Source: Elizabethkingia argenteiflava
GTDB lineage: Bacteria > Bacteroidota > Bacteroidia > Flavobacteriales > Weeksellaceae
Assembly: GCF_009904105.1 (NCBI RefSeq)
Contig: NZ_JAAABJ010000641.1
Location: 1 to 64,000 of the forward strand
Direction: 5' to 3'
Length of the DNA: 64,000 bases
Shown here: positions 8,515 to 17,179 of the stretch, one piece after another
How the letters are laid out: the number at the start of each line of letters is the position of its first letter
Position numbering within the stretch: position 1 is the first letter of the stretch
The notes under the pieces: generated by a model
The model's database searches: none
The model's input: the letters and a program-made list of their open reading frames with translations, nothing else
What the model was told of the DNA's origin: nothing
Position numbers and translations under genes: made by a program

Positions 8515-9645
8515 ATGAATTTATTTGAGGTATATAGTCTTTTTGATCTTACACCAGTGAAATCGCAAGGGTGTTACTTATGGGATGAAAAAGGTGATAA
8601 GTATTTAGATTTATATGGGGGTCACGCCGTGATTTCGGTAGGTCATTCCCATGCTTATTATATCAAGGCGATTACGGATCAACTGAATAAAATTGGATTC
8701 TATTCTAATTCGGTACATATCCCTATACAAGCCCATTTAGCAGTATTGTTAGGAGAATTAAGTGGTTATCCCGATTATCAATTTTTCATGTGTAATTCAG
8801 GAGCTGAAGCCAACGAAAATGCACTTAAACTGGCTTCCTTTCATACAAATAAAAAAAAGGTGATCGCCTTTCGTCACTCTTTCCATGGGCGGACTTCTGC
8901 AGCGGTAGCAGCCACCGATGATGTCAGTATAGTTTCGCCACTTAACCAAACAGAAAATATTGTATTTGTAGGCTTTAATGACGCAGAAGCTTTAGAAAAA
9001 GCATTTGCTAAATATGAAGTTTCCGCAGTTATTATTGAAGGCATTCAGGGGGTGGGTGGAGTAAGGATTCCGACGACCTCATTTTTGAAGAAAATAGAAA
9101 ATTTATGTCATCAATACGATGCTCTATTTATTGTAGATGAAATTCAGTCTGGGTATGGAAGGACAGGTAAATTTTTTGCCCACCAGTTTTCAGGAGTAAG
9201 GCCTCATATTATTACTGTTGCAAAAGGTATGGGAAACGGGTTCCCGGTGGCAGGGGTTCTTATTTCCCCTCATATTAAGGCTAAAAAAGGGATGTTGGGA
9301 ACCACCTTTGGGGGTAATTATTTGGCATGCGCAGCCTCTTTAGCTGTATTAGAAATTATACAACGTGAAGAGCTCATACAAAATGCTCAAAAGATGGGAG
9401 TGTATCTCTTGGATCATCTTAGGACAATTCCCCAAATAAAAGAGATTCGGGGACGTGGTCTTATGGTAGGTATAGAACTATTACAGCCTTGTGATGAAAT
9501 TCGGAGACAGCTGCTATGGAAGCATAAAATTCTTACTGGAAATGCCGCTCAGAAAAATACCCTAAGAATTTTACCTTCCTTATCGGTATCCGAAATAGAA
9601 ATTAATCAATTTATTAAAGCTTTAAAAACCGAACTGAATGGCTGA
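8515..9645 (+). CDS. argD: Acylornithine aminotransferase
   Basis: 376 residues, a class-III PLP aminotransferase. Key motifs are LYGGHAVISVGH, the phosphate-binding CNSGAEANENALKLA, HSFHGRT, IVDEIQSGYGRTG and the PLP Lys237 in VAKGMGNGFPVAG. It transaminates N-acyl-glutamate semialdehyde to N-acylornithine. It overlaps the next gene by 8 nt. Whether it handles acetyl or succinyl intermediates cannot be read from the motif set. Confidence 0.94.
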   Translation: MNLFEVYSLFDLTPVKSQGCYLWDEKGDKYLDLYGGHAVISVGHSHAYYIKAITDQLNKIGFYSNSVHIPIQAHLAVLLGELSGYPDYQFFMCNSGAEANENALKLASFHTNKKKVIAFRHSFHGRTSAAVAATDDVSIVSPLNQTENIVFVGFNDAEALEKAFAKYEVSAVIIEGIQGVGGVRIPTTSFLKKIENLCHQYDALFIVDEIQSGYGRTGKFFAHQFSGVRPHIITVAKGMGNGFPVAGVLISPHIKAKKGMLGTTFGGNYLACAASLAVLEIIQREELIQNAQKMGVYLLDHLRTIPQIKEIRGRGLMVGIELLQPCDEIRRQLLWKHKILTGNAAQKNTLRILPSLSVSEIEINQFIKALKTELNG

Positions 9646-10588
9646 TTTACAAAAATTCACCTGTGTAAAGGATATTTATAATCTATCTCAAGCACTCCAA
9701 GAATGTATAGAGATAAAGAAGAATCCCTTAGCCACACCTGATGTGGGTAAAGGGAAAACTGTAGGGCTTATTTTTTTAAATCCCAGTCTTCGTACCCGTA
9801 TTAGTATGCAGAAGGCTTGTCAGAATTTAGGATTCAACTCTATCGTGATCAATGCGGGTCAGGATGCTTGGACTTGGGAGTTAGAGGAAGGTATGGTAAT
9901 GAATGGTGTTGGCGTAGAGCATATTAAAGATGCAGCAAAAGTATTAAGCGAGTATTGCGATGTAATAGCCATTCGTTGTTTTCCATATCTGAAGAATAGA
10001 GAAGAAGACGCCCAAGACCGTATACTTAATCAATTTATAAAGTATGCTTCTGTACCTATTATTTCCTTGGAATCGACGACTCGTCACCCTCTGCAAAGTT
10101 TTGCTGATATGCTTACCATTAAAGAAAATTGGCTTGAGAGTAGAAGGCCTAAAGTAGTACTTACCTGGGCTCCCCACATCAAGCCTATAGCGCATTCTGT
10201 GGCCAATTCTTTTTGTGAGTGGATAAAAGAAATTGATGCTGAAGTTGTGGTAGCTTGCCCTGAGGGTTATGATTTGGATCCGCAATATACTCAAGGCTTA
10301 ATGATTACTCATAAGCAAGCAGAAGCCTTAAAAGGAGCTGATTTTATCTATGTTAAGAATTGGTCTTCTTTTCATCTTTACGGAGCTACTCCTGAGGTCG
10401 ATGAGGATTGGCAGTTGACAGCGGATAAACTTAGAGAATCTCCCACGGCCAAAATTATGCATTGTCTTCCGGTTAGAAGAAATGTAGAGATCGATGATGA
10501 GGTTCTGGATAGCGAGAATGCTTTAATTTATAAACAGGCTGCTAATCGGCTGGTAACTGCGCAGTGGGTTCTTAAAAATATTGTATAA
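9638..10588 (+). CDS. argF': N-acylornithine carbamoyltransferase (acetyl- or, more likely, succinyl-specific)
   Basis: 316 residues of the ArgF' family used by Bacteroidetes and Xanthomonas instead of ArgF. The carbamoyl-phosphate motif SLRTR is at 50-54, and RHPLQSFAD and HCLPVRRN are the other signatures. It carbamoylates N-acylornithine to N-acylcitrulline. In this family the residue before the conserved EH dipeptide separates the types: Glu92 in the Xanthomonas acetyl enzyme and Pro90 in the Bacteroides fragilis succinyl enzyme. Here it is Val93 (GVGVEHIK). My recollection of published mutants is that Val at this position favours the succinyl substrate; treat that as inference. Confidence 0.92.
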   Translation: MADLQKFTCVKDIYNLSQALQECIEIKKNPLATPDVGKGKTVGLIFLNPSLRTRISMQKACQNLGFNSIVINAGQDAWTWELEEGMVMNGVGVEHIKDAAKVLSEYCDVIAIRCFPYLKNREEDAQDRILNQFIKYASVPIISLESTTRHPLQSFADMLTIKENWLESRRPKVVLTWAPHIKPIAHSVANSFCEWIKEIDAEVVVACPEGYDLDPQYTQGLMITHKQAEALKGADFIYVKNWSSFHLYGATPEVDEDWQLTADKLRESPTAKIMHCLPVRRNVEIDDEVLDSENALIYKQAANRLVTAQWVLKNIV

Positions 10589-10590
10589 AC

Positions 10591-11382
10591 ATGAAAGGTT
10601 CATTATATATCGTTAAGATAGGGGGGAATATTATTGATGATAAGAAAAAGCTCAGCTCTTTTTTAAAGGATTTTTCCACTATAAAGGAGCCGAAAATATT
10701 GGTTCATGGAGGGGGAAAAATAGCTACAGAAATTGCGGCTAAAATGCAGATTCCGCAGCAAGTATATGAAGGACGCCGTATTACGGATGCTGAAACTTTA
10801 AAATTGGTAACGATGGTTTATGCTGGGCTTATCAATAAAAATATAGTAGCAGCTTTGTCGGCATACGGAGTTTCGGCGATAGGACTTTCGGGTGCAGACG
10901 CGAATAGCGTTAAGGCGTATAAAAAACCTGTAGATAAGATTGATTTTGGTTTTGCAGGCGATATAGTGGCTGTGAATTTCGAAAAAATTGCGAAACTTTT
11001 GGAGTTGGGTCTGATTCCGGTATTTTGTGCGGTCACTCATGATGGGAGAGGACAGTTGCTCAATACCAATGCAGATGTAGTGGCCTCTTGTATTGCAGGA
11101 GCAATGACGGCATATTATAAAAGTTTTTTGTATTACTGTTTTGAGAAAAGAGGAGTGCTAAAAGATCCTGATAATAATAGTTCTGTTATTCCAGAGATTA
11201 ATATGGATGTTTATTCTAAGTTGAGAAGAGAAGGAAAAATTTTTCAGGGGATGATTCCTAAACTCGATCAGGCATTTTCAGCATTACAAAAAGGAGTAAA
11301 GTCTGTTTATATTTTACAAGGAGAAGATCTTAGGTCTTCTATTTTAAATCTCCGAACGCATGGAACTAGAATTACAATATAA
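10591..11382 (+). CDS. argB: N-acyl-glutamate kinase
   Basis: 263 residues, an amino-acid-kinase fold. The N-terminal KIGGNIIDD and the HGGGKIATEIA nucleotide/substrate loop are visible at 9-17 and 39-49. It phosphorylates N-acylglutamate. It lacks the long N-terminal helix of arginine-inhibited hexameric enzymes, so feedback control by this route is less likely (inference from length). It begins 2 nt after argF' and its end overlaps the next gene by 23 nt. Confidence 0.94.
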   Translation: MKGSLYIVKIGGNIIDDKKKLSSFLKDFSTIKEPKILVHGGGKIATEIAAKMQIPQQVYEGRRITDAETLKLVTMVYAGLINKNIVAALSAYGVSAIGLSGADANSVKAYKKPVDKIDFGFAGDIVAVNFEKIAKLLELGLIPVFCAVTHDGRGQLLNTNADVVASCIAGAMTAYYKSFLYYCFEKRGVLKDPDNNSSVIPEINMDVYSKLRREGKIFQGMIPKLDQAFSALQKGVKSVYILQGEDLRSSILNLRTHGTRITI

Positions 11383-12445
11383 TCAGATAGAGCTATTGTT
11401 TCAGGAAGTACTAGAGCTCCTTAAGCAATTAATAGAAACACCTTCTTTTAGTGGAGAGGAAGAACATACGGCTTCTTTGATAGGGGATTTTCTTAAAGCT
11501 AAAGGCATTTCCTATCAGAGAGCCGGAAATAATATCTGGGCTCAGAATCTTTATTTTGATAAAACAAAGCCCACTATTTTATTGAATTCCCATCACGATA
11601 CGGTAAAACCTAATAAGAGTTATACTCGCGATCCATTTAAAGCTATAGAGCGGGAAGGGAAGTTGTATGGATTGGGAAGTAATGATGCAGGAGGCGCTTT
11701 GGTGGGCCTGATCGCTACTTTTTTATATTTTTACTCCAATAAAAACTTACGCTACAATATCATTCTCTCTGCTACAGCTGAAGAAGAAATCTCCGGAGAA
11801 AATGGTGTGGCTTCTATTTTACCTCAGTTAGGAAGTTTAGACTTTGCTATTGTAGGAGAGCCTACCGAGATGCAATTAGCCATTGCTGAAAAAGGACTTT
11901 TGGTATTGGATTGCGTAGCAAAAGGAACGCCCTCCCATGCAGCGCATGTAAATACGGATAATGCTATTTACAATGCTATAGAAGATATTGAAAGGGTTAG
12001 AACTTATGAGTTTCCCAGAGTCTCCCCATGGTTGGGTAAAGTAAAGATGACTGTTACGATGTTAAATGCTGGTCGTCAGCATAATGTAGTTCCGGATGAG
12101 TGCCGTTTTACAATCGATATAAGAGTAACGGATCAGTACACTAATCGAGAGGTTTATGAAATGATCAAAAAGCATTTAAAATCACAAGTGGAACCCAGAT
12201 CTCTTCGACTAAACTCCTCGTCTATTTCGGAAGATCACCCTATTGTAAAGGCAGGTATTGGATTAGGAAGAAAGTGTTACGGTTCTCCTACCTCATCCGA
12301 TCAGGCTGTAATTCCTTTTCCGTCCATAAAATTGGGCCCCGGCCTCTCTACCCGCTCTCATAGCGCAGATGAATATATTTTCCTTTCGGAAATAAAAAAG
12401 GGAATAGAGCTTTATATTAAAATTTTAGAAAACATTATTTATTAA
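11360..12445 (+). CDS. argE: M20-family N-acylornithine/N-acylcitrulline deacylase
   Basis: A 361-residue M20 metallopeptidase. Zinc-ligand and catalytic motifs are SHHDTV, SNDAGGALVG, TAEEEISGE with the general-base Glu, VGEPTEM and the late RSHSADE. Because the pathway carbamoylates the acylated substrate, its physiological substrate is probably N-acylcitrulline, as in other ArgF' organisms. The ATG at 11360 lies inside argB; it gives a plausible N-terminus. Confidence 0.88.
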   Translation: MELELQYNQIELLFQEVLELLKQLIETPSFSGEEEHTASLIGDFLKAKGISYQRAGNNIWAQNLYFDKTKPTILLNSHHDTVKPNKSYTRDPFKAIEREGKLYGLGSNDAGGALVGLIATFLYFYSNKNLRYNIILSATAEEEISGENGVASILPQLGSLDFAIVGEPTEMQLAIAEKGLLVLDCVAKGTPSHAAHVNTDNAIYNAIEDIERVRTYEFPRVSPWLGKVKMTVTMLNAGRQHNVVPDECRFTIDIRVTDQYTNREVYEMIKKHLKSQVEPRSLRLNSSSISEDHPIVKAGIGLGRKCYGSPTSSDQAVIPFPSIKLGPGLSTRSHSADEYIFLSEIKKGIELYIKILENIIY

Positions 12446-12450
12446 ATTTT

Positions 12451-13761
12451 ATGAAACTTTGGGATAAAAATATAAAATCTTCAGAAAAGGAATATGCTAA
12501 GATTATTGAAGCTTTTACTATCGGTAGTGATCGTAATTTTGACCTACAATTGGCAGAGTATGATATTAGAGGGAGTTTAGCCCATGCTGAGATGTTATCT
12601 CAGATAGGGCTACTTACACTAGCCGAATGGACAGTTTTGAAAACGGCGCTATTGCAGATGTTGAAGAAAGTTAAAGAAGATGATTTCTCTATAGCACCTG
12701 GAATAGAGGATATACACTCTCAGATAGAATTTGAGCTGACACAAAGCGTAGGTGAGGTAGGAAAAAAAATCCACAGTGCGCGCTCTCGTAATGATCAGGT
12801 TTTGGTCGCGATAAAGCTTTATTTAAAAGATGAAATTAGAAAAATAGCCATTTTCTCAGAGCAGTTGTTTAAGAGATTGCAGGGGCTTAGTGAACAGCAT
12901 CGTCATCATCTAATGCCCGGATATACACATTTTCAGTTGGCGATGCCTTCATCTTTTGGGCTCTGGTTTGGAGCTTATGCAGAGTCTTTAACAGATGATT
13001 TAGAATTGCTCTTGGCCGCCTATCGTGTATGTAATAAAAATCCTTTAGGATCAGCAGCCGGATTTGGATCTTCTTTTCCGATCGATCGAGAATTTACTAC
13101 TGAAAAATTAGGCTTTAAGACACTTAACTACAATGTGGTTTATGCACAGATGACCCGAGGAAAGGTGGAAAAAATTGTAGCGATGGCCTTGGCAAATCTA
13201 GCAGCCACCTTGGGTAAATTTTCATACGATGTATGTTTATATATGAATCAGAATTTTGGATTTATAAGTTTTCCAGAGTCTCTTACTACAGGAAGTTCTA
13301 TTATGCCTCATAAAAAAAATCCGGATGTTTTTGAATTGGTGAGGGCAAAAGCTTCAAAAATACAGGCTTTACCCAATGAGCTTAGCCTGTTGATAAATAA
13401 TTTACCCTCGGGGTATCATAGGGATTATCAGCTCACCAAAGAAATTTTGTTTCCAGAGATTGATAATCTTAAAAATTGTCTCCAAATATTAGATTTTATG
13501 CTACAACATATTATGATAAAAGAAAATATTCTGCAAGATGAAAAATACAAATATCTATTTAGTGTGGAGGCTGTAAATCGTGAAGTATTATCTGGTATGG
13601 CATTTCGAGAAGCCTATAAAAAAATTGGTATTGAAATTGAGCGGGATCAATTCCATCCTCATGATTCGCTTGCACACACGCATATAGGAAGTATGGGCAA
13701 CTTAGCTACAGAAAAGATAAAAGAAAATTTTTATAAGATTTTTAATAAGATTTTTCAATAG
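12451..13761 (+). CDS. argH: Argininosuccinate lyase
   Basis: 436 residues, slightly short for the family. The fumarase-superfamily signature GSSIMPHKKNPDVFE is present, with HSARSRNDQV and PGYTHFQLAMP earlier. It splits argininosuccinate into arginine and fumarate, completing the pathway. It starts 5 nt after argE and is the last gene of the operon. Its end overlaps by 7 nt with the convergent Lrp-type gene. Confidence 0.95.
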   Translation: MKLWDKNIKSSEKEYAKIIEAFTIGSDRNFDLQLAEYDIRGSLAHAEMLSQIGLLTLAEWTVLKTALLQMLKKVKEDDFSIAPGIEDIHSQIEFELTQSVGEVGKKIHSARSRNDQVLVAIKLYLKDEIRKIAIFSEQLFKRLQGLSEQHRHHLMPGYTHFQLAMPSSFGLWFGAYAESLTDDLELLLAAYRVCNKNPLGSAAGFGSSFPIDREFTTEKLGFKTLNYNVVYAQMTRGKVEKIVAMALANLAATLGKFSYDVCLYMNQNFGFISFPESLTTGSSIMPHKKNPDVFELVRAKASKIQALPNELSLLINNLPSGYHRDYQLTKEILFPEIDNLKNCLQILDFMLQHIMIKENILQDEKYKYLFSVEAVNREVLSGMAFREAYKKIGIEIERDQFHPHDSLAHTHIGSMGNLATEKIKENFYKIFNKIFQ

Positions 13762-14240
13762 AAATCCTCTGAATTGGGGATTTTAAACGCGGTTTCTTTT
13801 TTAATCTCTGTCATGACGATACTGCTGTGGTATTGTCCGATGTTGGGGAGGTTGGAAATGGTATTGATAATAAATTTATTGTAGCTATCAATATCGGTAG
13901 CCACAACCTTTAGCATATAATCATAATTTCCGGAGACACTAATGGTCTCTACGATTTCTGGAATATCTTTTATAGCTTCTTCAAATTTCATCAAGGCTTG
14001 TTTGGATTGCTCTTTTAAAGTCACATTACAGTAGGCCGCTACTTTTAAACCTATTTTCTGGCGGTCTATTAAAGCGACGTATTTACTGATAATACCCGAC
14101 TCTTCCATATTTTTTATGCGCTCATAAGTAGGTGTAAATGAAAGTTGTATACGGGAAGCAATTTCTTTAACCGATAATTTTGCGTCTTGTTGAAGAATTT
14201 CCAGAATTTGCTTATTTTTATCGTCTAGGTGATATTTCAT
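13755..14240 (-). CDS. Lrp/AsnC-family transcriptional regulator
   Basis: 161 residues: an N-terminal winged helix-turn-helix (about 5-60; LQQDAKLSVKEIASRIQLSFTPTYERIKNME), then the RAM/AsnC ligand domain (about 70-145) with the ETISVSGNYDYML glycine motif. Such proteins sense amino acids and form octamers on DNA. It is convergent with the arginine operon and overlaps argH by 7 nt, so it is a positional candidate for arginine control; the target is not shown by sequence. Confidence 0.9.
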   Translation of the reverse strand: MKYHLDDKNKQILEILQQDAKLSVKEIASRIQLSFTPTYERIKNMEESGIISKYVALIDRQKIGLKVAAYCNVTLKEQSKQALMKFEEAIKDIPEIVETISVSGNYDYMLKVVATDIDSYNKFIINTISNLPNIGQYHSSIVMTEIKKETAFKIPNSEDFY

Positions 14241-14307
14241 TTTTCTTTTGTATTATGGGCGAAAGATAGTAAAATTATCTTTTATTTAATAAATACAGTA
14301 TGAAAAA

Positions 14308-16479
14308 TTAATATTTTAAGCGAATGTTGTTATTTTTAGTCTCTGTATGTGGAAGATAATCTTCTTCTTTTGCTAATTTATTTTTGGTGGGTACTTTATA
14401 ATTGATAGAAAGACCAAAATTTCTGGTATCATATTTATCATGTAATATAACGCCAGGTGTTTCATTAGTGGTGCGAAAAGACATTCTATTGCGGTTAAAA
14501 ATATCGTTGACGAAAAGAGCAATTGTCAATTTATCACGATTAAGTTTTTTTGATAATGTAAAGTTTAAATTGTTGTTAATAGGGAAAATGGGTTTGAAGT
14601 AATAGTAATTTCCTTTGGTGATATAGCTGTAAGACGCTATGAGTCGAATATTTTTAGGTAAAATAAAGTGTCCGGTCACATTAAAATTCCATAAGCCGTC
14701 TGAAGGTGTTATATTTTGTATTTTCTGAAATTGGTATCCACCATAAATATAGATGAAGTTAACTTTGTCAGGATTAAAGTTGAGCTTCATAATTTCATGT
14801 AAAGAGTGAGTGAACAACATCAGTGATAAAGGAACCCCTATATTTAAATTATGCTGTTTTAGACGATCAATATTCGTATTAGTATATAAAATTTTATCTC
14901 CCTCTCTTTTTACATACTCGACAGCCTGATTTTTTATTCTCCCTAAATTGTAGCTAATAAAAGCATAATCGAAGACGCTCATTTTTGCTTCTATATTATC
15001 ATATAAAGTAGGGCTTAAGAAAGGATTTCCTATAAAGTCTACATTGGATCCCTGATAGTTTATATTATTAGGGTTTAAAAAAGAGATATCGGGAAGGCTT
15101 ATTTTTTTACTGTAATTGAGGTTAAGCTTGATAGCTTGTGTAAAATTATATTGTATACGGGCATTTGGAAATAGCTTACTCTTTTTTAAAGCTGGGAGCT
15201 TTTCAGATGTTCCTTCTTTTTTTAGTACCGTGGTACCATAAATATCATAGCTTTCTGCGCGTATGCCTGCCGTGAAATCAAAATTTTTATATTTTGATAT
15301 CACTTCGCTATACATTGATGTACTCTGTCGGTGATAGTCTAGATTCTTTAATGATGCCTTTAGGGTTTTATAATCTAGCTTTTCATATGTTCCCCCCAAA
15401 TTTATTTTTCCTCCATCTAAAATAGGTATAGGTTGAGTATAGTCTACCTTGAAGTTGTAAATATTTTGATAGACTTTATTTTCTGGATAAACAAAAGTTG
15501 AATGATTAGGAGATGTAAAATAAGAGGATTGTCTAAATTGATTTCTATAATTGGTATAGCTGAAGGTAACATCCAGCTTTTGATCAGGATTGTTAAACTT
15601 TTTCTGATAGTTTACTACCCCTTCGTGACGGTAACTTAGATTTTTACTATTTCCGGTATCTTGAAAAATATCGGCTACTTTATTCACTATTTGTATGCCG
15701 GAAGCCTGTATGTCGTTTTTGTCATGAGACGGGTTAAAATTATAATTCAATAATAGAAGGTCTTTTCCTATATTAAAACGCAAGTATAGTTTGGTAAAAT
15801 ACCCGCGTAGATAACGATCATAGAAACTGTTTAAAATATCATCCGCTTGTGAAATTCTAAAAGATTCGCGGTAGCTATGTCCTGCAGTTAATTGCCATCC
15901 CATCCATTTGTTTCTAGAGCTGAGGGCGATATTGTTATTGAGCGTATTTCTAAATTTATCGTAATTTGAAAATCTATAATTGGTAGAATAAGTGGCTGTT
16001 AGGTAGTTTTTAGCGCTGTGATGGGTTATAATATTAAGGATAGCTTGGCCTGCTGTAGCTGGAAATTCGGCACCGGGTTGGGTGATGACTTCTATTTTAT
16101 CTATAGAGTTGGCAGGCATACCTTCCAGAAAGGAAATTAATTCATTTCTCGAAATATTGAGGGGTTGACCATCCATATATATTGACAGTTGCTTGCCCTG
16201 ATAGATAATCCCGGCCATATCGCTGACCAAAATTCCCGGGAGTTGTTTGATTCCTTCTAGTGTTGAACCCGAGGAGAGGTGAGGCTGACCCGATAAATTA
16301 ATGATTGTGCGATCAGGTTTGTACTCTACGGGTTTTTGAATTTTTGTGATATGAACGTGCTGTATTTCTTTATCTGTATTATTGAATATTTGCGGAATAT
16401 CAGGTGTATCCCGTTGTTGTGCAAAGGTAGAAACACTAAACGATATAATCCCTGCAAATATAAGATGAGACCTTTGCAT
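14308..16479 (-). CDS. Outer-membrane beta-barrel receptor (TonB-dependent receptor-like)
   Basis: 723 residues with a signal peptide (about 1-20, ending TFAQQ). A TonB-receptor-like plug lies at about 55-145 (GSTLEGIKQLPGILVSDMAG, then MDGQPLNISRNELISFLEGMPANSIDKIEVITQPGAEF), followed by a barrel of alternating aromatic strands. It resembles the 'outer membrane beta-barrel family' receptors rather than SusC. There is no N-terminal carboxypeptidase-like domain and no partner gene. The substrate is unknown. Confidence 0.82.
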   Translation of the reverse strand: MQRSHLIFAGIISFSVSTFAQQRDTPDIPQIFNNTDKEIQHVHITKIQKPVEYKPDRTIINLSGQPHLSSGSTLEGIKQLPGILVSDMAGIIYQGKQLSIYMDGQPLNISRNELISFLEGMPANSIDKIEVITQPGAEFPATAGQAILNIITHHSAKNYLTATYSTNYRFSNYDKFRNTLNNNIALSSRNKWMGWQLTAGHSYRESFRISQADDILNSFYDRYLRGYFTKLYLRFNIGKDLLLLNYNFNPSHDKNDIQASGIQIVNKVADIFQDTGNSKNLSYRHEGVVNYQKKFNNPDQKLDVTFSYTNYRNQFRQSSYFTSPNHSTFVYPENKVYQNIYNFKVDYTQPIPILDGGKINLGGTYEKLDYKTLKASLKNLDYHRQSTSMYSEVISKYKNFDFTAGIRAESYDIYGTTVLKKEGTSEKLPALKKSKLFPNARIQYNFTQAIKLNLNYSKKISLPDISFLNPNNINYQGSNVDFIGNPFLSPTLYDNIEAKMSVFDYAFISYNLGRIKNQAVEYVKREGDKILYTNTNIDRLKQHNLNIGVPLSLMLFTHSLHEIMKLNFNPDKVNFIYIYGGYQFQKIQNITPSDGLWNFNVTGHFILPKNIRLIASYSYITKGNYYYFKPIFPINNNLNFTLSKKLNRDKLTIALFVNDIFNRNRMSFRTTNETPGVILHDKYDTRNFGLSINYKVPTKNKLAKEEDYLPHTETKNNNIRLKY

Positions 16480-17111
16480 AATTTGAATTTATAATATTTT
16501 AATTTTTGTGCTTTACTTGTAGAGTATAGCTCATAGAAGCCGTACATTCTTTTTCTTATGTGTTTTTACCTTATATGGGTATGGCGCTTTAATAATCGTA
16601 TAGGCTTTCCTAAATAGAGGATAAAACCCAATTAAACATAGACTTATCTTTTCAAAGAGAGACAAAAAATTATATATAGGGGGTGTCTTTAAATGCATGT
16701 ATTGTACAAAAGGATATTTTTGAGTGTTTAGCAGTCAGTTTGTACGATAACGTTAAAGTTAGTTTGCTAAAAATAACATTTTGCATTTATGATTGTTGAT
16801 TTGAATACAGAAGGCTTTGTTTTTTTCATCATTGTAAGAAGTGCTTTAATTATTGAATCTTGAATGGCGTAGAAAAAATTTAGATTTACATTATTTTGTT
16901 AATATATTTTCACATGTGTGTTTTTTTATAAAAAACTGTTTTATTGCAAGTTACAAAAGAATTTTAAAAAATTTGCAATAAAACAGCATAAATTTAATTA
17001 AGATATTAACGGCGTTTTTTCTTTATCAATTTAAAACTTATATGAGGATGAGATACTGAAGATGTTAAGACATAAATCGTTATTTTCTAATGTAAATTGG
17101 ATTTTTTGATT
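16480..17111. other. Gene-free AT-rich region
   Basis: About 630 bp between the barrel-protein start and the aconitase terminator. No open frame of convincing composition, RNA gene or strong repeat is seen. It presumably holds the promoter of the barrel gene, but no perfect TAnnTTTG box was found near its start. Confidence 0.5.
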
Positions 17112-17142
17112 AAAAAAAACTGTCTCTTAAGAGACAGCTTTA
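17112..17142 (-). terminator. Rho-independent terminator of aconitase
   Basis: The palindrome CTGTCTCTTAAGAGACAG (17120-17137) is followed on the minus strand by a run of eight T residues. It lies about 40 nt after the aconitase stop codon. Confidence 0.88.
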
Positions 17143-17179
17143 GTAGTATACAGGGCATGGGTCAACCAGAAATAGAGAC

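Noticed and set aside
9944-10294. Minus-strand frame of 116 codons inside argF'
   Set aside because: Antisense to conserved carbamoyltransferase motifs.
17120-17137. CTGTCTCTTAAGAGACAG resembles the Tn5 mosaic end
   Set aside because: Only the first nine bases match, it is a self-palindrome followed by a T-run after acnA, and no transposase is nearby. It is a terminator.
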